Assembly (NCBI RefSeq): GCF_013410405.1
Contig: NZ_JACCFK010000002.1
Location: 1,302,001-1,366,000, forward strand
Source of the DNA: Amycolatopsis endophytica
Lineage (GTDB): Bacteria; Actinomycetota; Actinomycetes; Mycobacteriales; Pseudonocardiaceae
Direction: 5' to 3'
Length of the DNA stretch: 64,000 bases
Shown here: piece by piece, positions 8,553 to 16,663 of the stretch
How positions within the stretch are numbered: the first letter of the stretch is position 1
Layout of the letters: every line of letters begins with the position of its first letter
Notes under the pieces: generated by a model
What the model was told of the DNA's origin: nothing
The model's input: the letters and a program-made list of their open reading frames with translations, nothing else
Databases searched by the model: none
Made by a program: the position numbers and the translations under genes

Positions 8553-8582
8553 ATTGTCAACAATTTCTTCGACCGTTAGTGT
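8553..8582 (+). promoter_or_regulatory. ligJ promoter with overlapping palindromic operator
   Basis: TTGTCA (8554-8559) and TAGTGT (8577-8582) are spaced by 17 bases, a good -35/-10 pair. The -35 sits inside the perfect 12-bp palindrome ATTGTCAACAAT (8553-8564). The palindrome resembles TTGT-N2-ACAA sites of GntR/FCD-type repressors, but no such regulator gene is in the window. A repressor bound here would block RNA polymerase. Confidence 0.68.
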
Positions 8583-8616
8583 GCGAGCAACGAGCCACGA
8601 CGCACGAGGAACGACC

Positions 8617-9642
8617 TTGATCATCGACTGCCACGGCCACTACACGACCGCCCCGCCCGCACTCGCCGCCTGGCGCGACCAGCAGATCGCGTCACTGGAC
8701 GGTTCCGTCGCCAAGCCCGACCGCGCCGACCTGCGGATCAGCGACGACGAGCTGCGCGAGACGATCGAGCCGAACCAGCTGCGGCTGATGGACGAACGCG
8801 GCATCGACCTGACGATCTTCTCGCCGCGCGCGTCGTTCATGGCGCACCACATCGGTGACTTCGACACGTCGTCGGAGTGGGCCGCCATCTGCAACGAGCT
8901 GTGTCACCGCGTCAGCACTCTCTACCCGGAGCGGTTCGTCCCGGCCGCGATGCTCCCGCAGTCGCCGGGCGTCGATCCCGCCACCTGCATCCCGGAGCTG
9001 ACCCGCTGCGTGGAGGAGTACGGCGCCGTCGCGCTGAACCTCAACCCCGACCCCTCGGGCGGGCACTGGACGGCACCGCCGCTCACCGACCGCTCGTGGT
9101 ACCCGATCTACGAAAAGATGGTCGAATACGACATTCCGGCCATGGTGCACGTCAGCACGAGCGTGAACCCCGCCTTCCACACCACCGGCGCGCACTACCT
9201 CAACGCCGACACCACCGCGTTCATGCAGCTCGTCCAGGGCGATCTGTTCCGCGACTTCCCGTCGCTGCGGCTGATCATCCCGCACGGCGGCGGCGCGGTG
9301 CCCTACCACTGGGGCCGCTTCCGCGGTCTGGCGATGGCGCTGGGCAAGCCGGAGCTGGAGGAACACGTGCTGAACAACGTCTTCTTCGACACCTGCGTGT
9401 ACCACCAGCCGGGCTCGGACCTGCTCTTCGACGTCATCCCGGCCCGCAACATCCTCTTCGCCTCCGAGATGATCGGCGCGGTGCGCAGCGTCGACCCGCG
9501 CACCGGTCACCACTTCGACGACACCCGCCGCTACGCGGAATCCTCGACGCTGTCCGAAGAGGACTGGGCCGCGATCAGGGAGCACAACGCCCGCACCGTC
9601 TACCCGCGCCTGGACGCGCTGCTGAAGGGACAGGGCCGGTGA
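8617..9642 (+). CDS. ligJ: 4-oxalomesaconate hydratase (LigJ-like amidohydrolase)
   Basis: A 341-residue amidohydrolase-superfamily protein. It opens with IIDCHGHYTTAP, the characteristic LigJ start, whose paired histidines bind zinc. Further conserved segments are LNPDPSGGHWTAPPLTD, HGGGAVPYHWGR and FASEMIGAV. LigJ hydrates 4-oxalomesaconate to 4-carboxy-4-hydroxy-2-oxoadipate in protocatechuate 4,5-cleavage. The start is TTG 8617, because GAGGAA sits at ideal distance and it gives the family length of about 342 residues. It overlaps ligI by four bases. The dioxygenase LigAB, the dehydrogenase LigC and the aldolase LigK are not in the window. Confidence 0.85.
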   Translation: MIIDCHGHYTTAPPALAAWRDQQIASLDGSVAKPDRADLRISDDELRETIEPNQLRLMDERGIDLTIFSPRASFMAHHIGDFDTSSEWAAICNELCHRVSTLYPERFVPAAMLPQSPGVDPATCIPELTRCVEEYGAVALNLNPDPSGGHWTAPPLTDRSWYPIYEKMVEYDIPAMVHVSTSVNPAFHTTGAHYLNADTTAFMQLVQGDLFRDFPSLRLIIPHGGGAVPYHWGRFRGLAMALGKPELEEHVLNNVFFDTCVYHQPGSDLLFDVIPARNILFASEMIGAVRSVDPRTGHHFDDTRRYAESSTLSEEDWAAIREHNARTVYPRLDALLKGQGR

Positions 9643-10553
9643 CCGCGCCCAAGACGCCGGGCTGGCTGGACTGGTACGACGGCCCGTCCACACCGGGCTT
9701 CCGGCTGCCGCCGGGCACCGTCGACGCCCACTGCCACGTGTTCGGACCGCAGGCCGGGTTCCCGTTCGCGCCGGAGCGCAAGTACACGCCCTGCGACGCG
9801 AGCAAGGACCAGCTGTTCGCCCTGCGCGACCACCTGGGCGTCGCCCGCAACGTCATCGTGCAGGCCACCTGCCACGGCGCGGACAACTCCGCCATGGTCG
9901 ACGCCGTCCGCGCCTCGGACGGCCGCGCGCGTGGCGTCGCGACCGTCCGCCCCGAGGTCACCGAGGCCGAACTCCGCGAACTCGACGCGGCGGGCGTGCG
10001 GGGCGTGCGGTTCAACTTCGTGAAGCGGCTCGTCGACGCCGCGCCCCACGAAGCACTGAGCACGATCGCGCGGAAGATCGCCCCGCTGGGCTGGCACGTG
10101 GTGCTCTACTTCGAGGCCGCCGACCTGCCCGAGCTGGAAGCCTTCTTCGGCTCGCTGCCCGCGCCGCTCGTGATCGACCACATGGGACGGCCGGACGTCA
10201 CGAAACCCGTGGACGGCCCGGAATTCCAGCGGTTCCTGTCCTTCGTGGACCGCAACGACGTGTGGGTGAAGGTGAGCTGCCCCGAGCGCCTCACCGTCAG
10301 CGGTCCCCCTGCGCTGCACGGCCAACGCCACGCCTACACCGACGTCGTGCCCTTCGCCCGCCGCGTGGTCACCGAATTCGAAGACCGCGTGCTGTGGGGC
10401 ACCGACTGGCCGCACCCCAACCTGAAAGACCACATGCCCGACGACGGCCTGCTCGTCGACTACGTCCCGCAGGTGGCCGAAACCGCTGAACTCCAGCGGA
10501 AACTGCTGGTCGGCAATCCGATGCGCCTCTACTGGCCCGGCGAATCCGCCTGA
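9639..10553 (+). CDS. ligI: 2-pyrone-4,6-dicarboxylate lactonase (LigI-like)
   Basis: A 304-residue amidohydrolase. The metal motif DAHCHVFGP gives His31 and His33. Other LigI landmarks are KYTPCDAS, VIDHMGRPD and the Asp-bearing GTDWPHPN near residue 255. LigI opens 2-pyrone-4,6-dicarboxylate to 4-oxalomesaconate, the substrate of the preceding LigJ, so the two adjacent genes make consecutive steps. The GTG start overlaps the ligJ stop (GTGA). It is cytoplasmic and expected to be regulated with ligJ from the promoter at 8554. A related lactonase for 4-sulfomuconolactone is a less likely alternative. Confidence 0.85.
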   Translation: MTAPKTPGWLDWYDGPSTPGFRLPPGTVDAHCHVFGPQAGFPFAPERKYTPCDASKDQLFALRDHLGVARNVIVQATCHGADNSAMVDAVRASDGRARGVATVRPEVTEAELRELDAAGVRGVRFNFVKRLVDAAPHEALSTIARKIAPLGWHVVLYFEAADLPELEAFFGSLPAPLVIDHMGRPDVTKPVDGPEFQRFLSFVDRNDVWVKVSCPERLTVSGPPALHGQRHAYTDVVPFARRVVTEFEDRVLWGTDWPHPNLKDHMPDDGLLVDYVPQVAETAELQRKLLVGNPMRLYWPGESA

Positions 10554-10582
10554 GCCCACTCCCCTTCCCGAAAGAGCATGCA

Positions 10583-11935
10583 GTGCAGCACGCCAACGCG
10601 CTGAACCGGCTGAACCGCCTGCCGGTCGCCCGGTTCCACAAGATCACCCTGTTCGCCGTCGCGTTCGCCTACTTCTTCGAGTTCGCCGACATCAACAGTT
10701 TCGCCACCACCGCGCCCAAGCTGATCAAGCTGTGGGGTGTGACGGTCGACCAGGTCGCCTACGTGACCTCGCTGTCGTTCGTCGGGATGTTCTTCGGCTC
10801 GATCGTGGCGAGCAAGTTCGCCGACCGCTGGGGCCGCAAGAACGCGCTGGTGTGGACGACGGTCTGGTTCGGCGTCTTCTCGTTCGCGGCCGTGTTCTCC
10901 TGGGACGTCGTGTCGCTGGGCGTGTTCCGGGTGCTGACCTCGGCCGGCCTGTCGGCGATGACCGTGGTCGCGGTCATCTACGTCAACGAGCTCTATCCCG
11001 CGACCAGCCGCGGCAAGTACCAGGCGTACGCGATCGTGATCGGCATCTGCGGCACGCCGGTGACCAACCTGATCGCGAGCCTGGTGGTTCCGCTGAGCGA
11101 CTGGTCGTGGCGGCTGGTGTACCTGTGGGGCGCGCTCGGCATCCTGCTGGTGGTCTTCACGCGGCGACTCAAGGAATCGCCCCGCTGGTACGAGAGCCGG
11201 GGCGAGCACGCCAAGGCCGACGCGGTGCTGCGGGAGATCGAGGAGCAGGTCGAGGCGGAGAAGGGCCCGCTGCCGGAGCCCGCGCCGCCGGTCGAGGAAG
11301 CCCCGGTGGCCAAGGCGCCGCTGCGGCTGTTGCTGCGCAAGAAGTACCTGTTCCCGACGCTGCTGCTGACGGTGCTGTGGGTGACGCAGACGATCGGGTT
11401 CTTCGGCTATTCGAGCTGGGCTCCGACACTGCTGGCCAAGGAGGGTTTCAGCGTCGAGAAGTCGGTGTTCTACGTGGCGCTCACGACCGTCGGCGCGCCG
11501 CTCGGGTCCTACCTGGCCGCGCTGGTGACCGACCGGTTCGAGCGCAAGTGGTGCCTGGTCGTGTTCGGCTCGGTGATCGCGCTGTGCGGGCTGTTCTACG
11601 GGCTGACGTTCAACCCGCTGCTGATCGTGGTGTTCGGGTTCCTGGTGAACCTGTTCGAGCGCGGCTACACGGCGCTGGGTTACGCGTATTCGCCGGAGCT
11701 GTTCGACACGCGGGGCCGGTCGCTGGGCACCGGCGTGTCCTACGGTCTCGGCCGCCTGTCGAACGCGGCGGGACCGCTGATCGTGTCCACCCTGTACCAG
11801 GGCAGCGGCTACCAGAGCGTGTTCCTGTTCATCGCCGGGACGTGGCTGGTCGGCGCGATCGTGCTGGCGATCTTCGGACCGCGCACCCGGCCGGCGAAGG
11901 TCGGGGAGCGCGCACCGGAGCCGGTCGAGGTCTGA
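10583..11935 (+). CDS. MFS transporter, probably aromatic acid or pyrone/dicarboxylate importer
   Basis: A 450-residue, 12-segment major facilitator. The motif-A loop SKFADRWGRKNALVW and the PESPRW-type motif (LKESPRWYESRGEHAKAD) place it in the metabolite:H+ symporter / sugar-porter-like group that includes aromatic acid carriers. A long charged, proline-rich linker (about residues 215-250) separates the two halves. It begins at GTG 10583, preceded by AAAGAG, 29 bp after ligI on the same strand. It is therefore probably the uptake protein for the aromatic acid or pyrone dicarboxylate consumed by LigI/LigJ. The actual substrate is inferred from context only. Confidence 0.85.
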   Translation: MQHANALNRLNRLPVARFHKITLFAVAFAYFFEFADINSFATTAPKLIKLWGVTVDQVAYVTSLSFVGMFFGSIVASKFADRWGRKNALVWTTVWFGVFSFAAVFSWDVVSLGVFRVLTSAGLSAMTVVAVIYVNELYPATSRGKYQAYAIVIGICGTPVTNLIASLVVPLSDWSWRLVYLWGALGILLVVFTRRLKESPRWYESRGEHAKADAVLREIEEQVEAEKGPLPEPAPPVEEAPVAKAPLRLLLRKKYLFPTLLLTVLWVTQTIGFFGYSSWAPTLLAKEGFSVEKSVFYVALTTVGAPLGSYLAALVTDRFERKWCLVVFGSVIALCGLFYGLTFNPLLIVVFGFLVNLFERGYTALGYAYSPELFDTRGRSLGTGVSYGLGRLSNAAGPLIVSTLYQGSGYQSVFLFIAGTWLVGAIVLAIFGPRTRPAKVGERAPEPVEV

Positions 11936-12051
11936 CCGCCCGGCGCGCCGGGCGAAACGCACGGCCACCGGTCTCCGGCTTCCGGGGTGGACGGATGATG
12001 GTCACGGTCGCACCGGCGGCCGTCCGACGACCACGACCGCGGAGGCCGATC

Positions 12052-13317
12052 GTGTCCCGACCCGTGCCCGGACCGTCCCGGCGCGCACCGCTGCACCCGA
12101 TGACCGCTCTCGGCTGTGCCGTGGTGTCCGTGGGCCTGTTGCTGCTGCTGCCCGCCGTGGCGGCCGAACCGGAGCTCGGACCGGTGCCGCGTCCCGGAGA
12201 CTCCGGATGGTGGCCGGCGGTCGCGGTGCTGGTGGCCCAGGCACTGGCCGTCGTGTGGGTGGCGAGGTTCCCCACCGCGGTGCTGCCGGGTCTGGCCGCG
12301 GCGCCACTGCTGCTGGCCTGGCTGACGCCGGGCGCGGCGTTCAGCTTCGGCGGGGTCGCCGAGCTCGCCGGGGTGTTCCTCGCCGTGGTCGCGCGGCCGG
12401 TGCGCCGGTTGTGGCCGGCGCTGGTGGCCGCCGCACTGGTGATGGTGGCCGGGCAGTCGCTCAGCACGGTCCGCGCCGTCACCTCCGATGTGCCCACGAC
12501 GGTCCTCGGCGCGCTGGCGCAGTCGCTGGCCATCGCCGGGCTCCCGTTGTTGCTGGGCTCGGTGGTCGCCGCGCAACGGAACCTGCACGAAGCCCGCCGC
12601 CAGGAGGTGCGGGCGTTGCGCCGCGAACAGGACGCCTTGCTGCAGGCCGCGGTCTCGCGCCAGCGGGTGGCGATGTCGCGCGAGCTGCACGACATCGCCG
12701 CGCACCACATGTCCGGAATCGCGATGATGGCCGCGGCGGTCGGACGGCAGATCGACTCCGATCCGGCCACGGCGAAACAGTCGGCACGGCAGATCCGGGA
12801 GCAGAGCCGGTCCGTCCTCGACGATCTGCGACGGCTGGTCGGCTTGCTGCGCGACGATGCCGACGAGGTCCTGCCGATGGACGCGCTGGAAGCCGTGTCC
12901 GCGCTCGTGGAGAACCGGCGGGGCGCGGGGATGGAGATCGATCTGCGCATGCCGCCGGGACGGGGGAAGACCGGTGCCGGGCCGCTGGCCCAGCTCGTCG
13001 CCTACCGGGTGGTCCAGGAGTCGCTGGCCAACGCCGCGGCGCACGCGCCGGGCGCGCGGTGCGCCGTCGAGATCACCGAGCCACGCGACCACCGGTTCAC
13101 GGTCACCGTCCGCAATGGTCCGCCCACCGGGCCCGATCCCGGTCCCGGCGGCGGGTTCGGACTGGTCGGCATGGCGGAGCGGGCGCAGCTGGTGGGCGCC
13201 GAACTCACCTACGGGGCCACGCGGGAGGGCGGCTGGGAGGTCCGTCTGACCCTTCCGGAGGAGGACGCGGCCGATACGATGCGCGCACCTGCCCGCCCCC
13301 CGGAGGACGCTTCATGA
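12052..13317 (+). CDS. NarL-type sensor histidine kinase
   Basis: About 421 residues. Five to six hydrophobic segments cover roughly residues 18-190. Then come a coiled linker, the HisKA_3 box VAMSRELHDIAAHHM with the acceptor His, and a HATPase domain with VVQESLANAAAHA and GGGFGLVGMAERA. I choose GTG 12052 because GGAGG lies about seven bases before it; ATG 11995 would add 19 basic, proline-rich residues. It overlaps the following regulator gene by four bases. It lies about 116 bp after the MFS gene and could share its transcript, though a separate unit is more likely. Confidence 0.87.
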   Translation: MSRPVPGPSRRAPLHPMTALGCAVVSVGLLLLLPAVAAEPELGPVPRPGDSGWWPAVAVLVAQALAVVWVARFPTAVLPGLAAAPLLLAWLTPGAAFSFGGVAELAGVFLAVVARPVRRLWPALVAAALVMVAGQSLSTVRAVTSDVPTTVLGALAQSLAIAGLPLLLGSVVAAQRNLHEARRQEVRALRREQDALLQAAVSRQRVAMSRELHDIAAHHMSGIAMMAAAVGRQIDSDPATAKQSARQIREQSRSVLDDLRRLVGLLRDDADEVLPMDALEAVSALVENRRGAGMEIDLRMPPGRGKTGAGPLAQLVAYRVVQESLANAAAHAPGARCAVEITEPRDHRFTVTVRNGPPTGPDPGPGGGFGLVGMAERAQLVGAELTYGATREGGWEVRLTLPEEDAADTMRAPARPPEDAS

Positions 13318-13982
13318 TCCGCGTGCTCATCGCCGACGACCAGCACCTGGTACGCGCCGGCCTGTCGGCGCTGCTCGGAGCCGAACCCGGCATCGAGGTG
13401 GCCGGGGTGGCCCGGGACGGGACGGAGGCGCTGGAGCTGGCCCGTGAGCTGGTGCCCGACGTGGCCTGCCTCGACGTCCGGATGCCGGGCCGCAGCGGCA
13501 TCGACGTGGCCGGGGAGCTGTGTGCTCCCGGTGCCCAGCCGCAGGTGCCGGTCCTCGTGCTGACCACGTTCGGCCTCGACGAGTACGTCTTCGGTGCGCT
13601 CGAGGCCGGGGTGTCGGGGTTCCTGCTCAAGGACTCCGAGCCCGACGTCATCGTGCGCGCGGTCCGCCAGGTCGCCGCCGGCCAGGGCACCATCGACCAC
13701 ACGCTCACCCGGCGGATCATGCGTGAGTTCGTCCAGCGCCGCCGCCTGCAGCCGGTGACCGCACAGCGTGCCGGTGACCTGCTCACCCCCCGCGAGCTGG
13801 AGATCCTGTTGCTGCTCGCGCAGGGGATGTCGAACGACGAGATCGCGCGCACCCTCGTGGTCGAGGTGTCGACGGTGAAATCGCACCTCGCCCGGATGCT
13901 GCCCAAGCTCGGCGTGCAGTCCCGGCTGCAGGCGGTGGTCTGGGCCTACCAGAACCACGTCGTGGCGGTGCCCGGAGGATGA
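13314..13982 (+). CDS. NarL/FixJ-type response regulator
   Basis: A 222-residue partner of the kinase at 12052. The receiver shows ADDQ near residue 8, the phospho-acceptor in CLDVRMPG and FLLKD. The LuxR helix-turn-helix is in LTPRELEILLLLAQGMSNDE and STVKSHLARMLPKLGV. The ATG overlaps the kinase stop as ATGA and follows a GGAGG site, so the pair is translationally coupled. It ends 16 bp from the convergent CPBP protease gene. Confidence 0.93.
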   Translation: MIRVLIADDQHLVRAGLSALLGAEPGIEVAGVARDGTEALELARELVPDVACLDVRMPGRSGIDVAGELCAPGAQPQVPVLVLTTFGLDEYVFGALEAGVSGFLLKDSEPDVIVRAVRQVAAGQGTIDHTLTRRIMREFVQRRRLQPVTAQRAGDLLTPRELEILLLLAQGMSNDEIARTLVVEVSTVKSHLARMLPKLGVQSRLQAVVWAYQNHVVAVPGG

Positions 13983-13998
13983 TCCCGGTGCACGCGGG

Positions 13999-14931
13999 TC
14001 AGCGCACGTCCGCGGGCCGGTACCCGAGCCGCCCGCGCGTTCCGGCGAGGACCAGCAGGGCCGCGACGACCGCACCGGCGGCCATGGCCCGCATCACCTC
14101 ATCGGCGTCGATCGTCGGGAAGACCTCCGCCCAGACGATCGAGGCGAAGTTGTTCACGCTCACGTGCAGCAGCATCGACAGCGGGAGGCTCTCCCCCGAG
14201 CGGTTGAACACCCAGGTCATGACGATGTTGAACCCGATGCAGAACACGGTGAAGGCGACCGGGCGGGTCCAGTCCGCGTCCGGCCAGCCGCCCCACTCGG
14301 TGGCGAACAGCGGCAGGTGCCACACCGCCCACAGCGGTCCCAGCACCATCGTCCCGGTGAACGCACCGAAGCGGCGCTGCAACCGGGGAAGCGCGAAGTC
14401 ACGCCAGCCGGGTTCCTCGGCGAGACCGGTCGTGACCATCTGGAGCAGCAGACCCGGGAGGTAGGCGGACACGACCATCAGCGACGGCGCGCTCATCTGC
14501 CCGCCGGAGAAGACATAGCCGATGGCCAGCATGGCCGCGGGCACGCCGAGCAGGGTCACCGCGTACCAGTGCCACCGCACCCGCCAGCGCCACATCCGCC
14601 CGGCCCACTGCCGCAACCCGGCCCGCCCGCCGGTGACCGCCGTGACGAACAACGCCGAGCCGATGGGGCCGAGGTAGGCGCCGGGCAGCACGCCGAGGAG
14701 CTGGCTGGTGCCCAGCACGTCCGGGAACCGGTAGCTCCAGATCCCGAGACCGTTCCGGGACAGGATGTAGGGCACCCAGGCCAGCCAGCTCATCAGGTTG
14801 GCGAGCGCGAAGAAGCTGAGCAGCGGCCGCCGCCGCACCACGTCGAGAACGGAACGCCGCCGCGCGGCGGGCGGGTCCGCCGGGTCGTGCCGGAGGCTGT
14901 CTTGCTGGGGATTCCTGGTCCTGATCGTCAT
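13999..14931 (-). CDS. CPBP-family intramembrane metalloprotease
   Basis: A 310-residue membrane protein with about seven to eight hydrophobic segments. The family signature is visible: AEEPGWRDF (the EExxxR motif), WAVWHLPLF with the metal-binding His, and LHVSVNN with the last conserved His and Asn. These proteins (Abi/CAAX protease and bacteriocin-processing type) cleave within the membrane. The N-terminal ~35 residues are cytoplasmic and basic. The start ATG has only a weak ribosome site. Substrate is unknown; the gene is convergent with the two-component pair and has no obvious partner. Confidence 0.85.
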   Translation of the reverse strand: MTIRTRNPQQDSLRHDPADPPAARRRSVLDVVRRRPLLSFFALANLMSWLAWVPYILSRNGLGIWSYRFPDVLGTSQLLGVLPGAYLGPIGSALFVTAVTGGRAGLRQWAGRMWRWRVRWHWYAVTLLGVPAAMLAIGYVFSGGQMSAPSLMVVSAYLPGLLLQMVTTGLAEEPGWRDFALPRLQRRFGAFTGTMVLGPLWAVWHLPLFATEWGGWPDADWTRPVAFTVFCIGFNIVMTWVFNRSGESLPLSMLLHVSVNNFASIVWAEVFPTIDADEVMRAMAAGAVVAALLVLAGTRGRLGYRPADVR

Positions 14932-15034
14932 GCACGGAGTGTGCGATCGGGCGGCACTCCGGCACGACGTGCGAAGGATCGAAGACCGCGGATGCCATCG
15001 AAAGATGCAAGCCGTGCTCGCGTGCGGACGCCGG

Positions 15035-15565
15035 TCAGTGGGCGAAGTCCCAGCGGGTGGCGCCGTGCGGTTCGGCCGTGGCGACGCCGAACGCGGTGTG
15101 CACGGTGAGCCGGTAGAGGTGCCAGGGTGGCGGGCCCGCGCTCGGGGCGGTGAACGGCGCGGTGAAGGCGCCGCCCTCGACGGAGGTCGGCCAGCCGCTG
15201 TCCCGGTAGAAGGCCGCGACGTGGTCGAGGGTCGCGGAGCCGGTGACCCGTGTGGCGTCGCCCTCCAGGACGAGGTCGATGCCGCGCAGCCGGACCGACA
15301 CGGTGCAGGCGGGGTTCACCGCGAGGTTGCGGGCGCGGCGGGTGCGCGGTCCGCTGACGAAGTACAGCGTGTCGTCCACCCACACGGCGCCGACGCCGGC
15401 CGAGTGCGGTCGACCGTCCGGCCGCACCGTCGAGACGAAGAACGTGAGGTCGACGGAGGCCGAGTCGCTGGTCAGGACATCGCGGGGACGGCTCCACGGC
15501 AGCTCCGCGTGTCCGTACTGGTCGAGGTTGCGAGCCGAGATCGGCTGGTTCCTGGTGTCAGTCAT
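15035..15565 (-). CDS. Pyridoxamine 5'-phosphate oxidase-family flavoprotein
   Basis: A 176-residue single-domain split-barrel protein. VDLTFFVSTVRPDGRPHSAGVGAVWVDD followed by LYFVSGPRTRRARNLAVNPACTVSVR is the flavin-binding barrel of the PNPOx-like superfamily. It lacks the C-terminal segment of true PdxH, so it is more likely an F420- or FMN-dependent reductase-type protein. It ends in a tryptophan-containing tail (ATRWDF), as in many actinomycete members. Monocistronic, read toward the CPBP gene. Substrate unknown. Confidence 0.82.
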   Translation of the reverse strand: MTDTRNQPISARNLDQYGHAELPWSRPRDVLTSDSASVDLTFFVSTVRPDGRPHSAGVGAVWVDDTLYFVSGPRTRRARNLAVNPACTVSVRLRGIDLVLEGDATRVTGSATLDHVAAFYRDSGWPTSVEGGAFTAPFTAPSAGPPPWHLYRLTVHTAFGVATAEPHGATRWDFAH

Positions 15566-15671
15566 ACCCGCACGTCGGACGAGCGGGCCGCGTTTCGACA
15601 CCCGTCCCGGACCGATTTCCGCGGCGTCGCCGGGAATGGACCGTGACAGCGGTTCCGCTATCACGAGGGTC

Positions 15672-16204
15672 GTGAGCGGGGACGTCGATGAGGCGCGGAC
15701 CGGTACCACCGCGGCCCAGCTGCTGTGACGGCCACCAGCGTGGGCTGACCCAGCGGGAACTCGCCGCCGCCGCGGGCGTGCCGCAGTCGACGGTGGCCAC
15801 CATCGAGTCCGGCAGGCGGCAGCCGTCGTTCGCCATGCTGGAACGACTTCTCCGGGCGGCGGGTTTCCGCCTCGCGACACACCTGGTGAACGCGATGCGC
15901 CCCAGCCGCCTGCTCGATCGCTACCGCCGTGACGTCACCGGGATCCTCGGGCGGTACCCGATCGCGCGGGTGTGGCTGTTCGGCTCCGTCGCCAGGGGGG
16001 GACGACCGCCCGGACTCCGACCTCGACCTGCTCGTCGAACTCCACGCCCACGCCTCGGTAGCCGACGTCCTCGGGCTCGACGACGAACTGTCCGGCCTGC
16101 TCGGCTGCCCGGTCGACATCGTGACCACCACCGACCTGGACTCCAACCCCCTGCTCCGCCGAGGCGTCGACCGCGACCGCCGCCCCTTCGACTGCACAGT
16201 CTGA
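15672..16204 (+). pseudogene. XRE helix-turn-helix + nucleotidyltransferase, frameshifted
   Basis: Three reading frames must be joined to recover one protein. From GTG 15672, ARTGTTAAQLL looks like the usual opening of HTH-nucleotidyltransferase proteins but hits a stop at 15726. The HTH continues in a second frame (GLTQRELAAAAGVPQSTVAT) from about 15740 through VWLFGSVARG. At a run of seven G (15995-16001) it shifts to a third frame that continues DDRPDSDLDLLVELH to the stop at 16204. The GSVARG...SDLDL motif is the nucleotidyltransferase (MNT-type) active site, with the aspartates in the last frame. Six G instead of seven would heal the second shift. Proteins of this type act as antitoxins or self-contained regulators; no HEPN partner is adjacent. 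Confidence 0.72.
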
Positions 16205-16319
16205 TGGCCGACGGCTCGCGGTTGGGCCACTTGCCGCAATTCCCGCGAAGCTCGTAACGCCACCCTGCACGGCGACGACCAATGGCGGAAAGCTGAAGCG
16301 GTCACCACTACCCCGAAGT

Positions 16320-16663
16320 GTGCCGGGAATGCCTGACGCCCTCGCTCGATCCGGTTCCGTGCTCAGGATCGCCGTGCCGTGCGCTGTTCTGGCGGGCGGT
16401 CTCATGCTGGCGCTCGCGGCACCCGCTCCGGGGTCACCGGCCGGGCCCAGCGACCGGAACGTGATCGCGTCGCTGCGGGGGGACGGCGTGCCCGGCACGA
16501 GTGACGAGGTGGTGCGGTTCGCGCATCCGGTCCGTGCCGCGGTCGCCGGTGGGTCATCCCGCGCGACATCCTCGGGCAACTGCGGCGGTCGGGGTTGCCG
16601 GACGCCGTCGCCTCCACCAGTGCGGCCGCCTACTGTCCCGACACGGTTTTTCCCGGTCCGTGA
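16320..16663 (+). pseudogene. Remnant of a secreted protein, possibly peptidase C15-like
   Basis: From ATG 16320 an apparent signal peptide (RIAVPCAVLAGGLMLALAAPA) leads to DEVVRFAHPVRAAVAG. There the reading appears to slip by one base near 16548 into VIPRDILGQLRRSGLPDAVA and AAYCPDTVFPGP, ending at 16663. The second part aligns loosely with the end of pyroglutamyl peptidases (LREAGIPA...SNTAGTFVCN), with a Cys at the corresponding place. The body of such an enzyme is missing. The 3' end overlaps the convergent GH130 gene by 34 bases. This reading is tentative; the two frames could also be unrelated chance frames. Confidence 0.35.
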
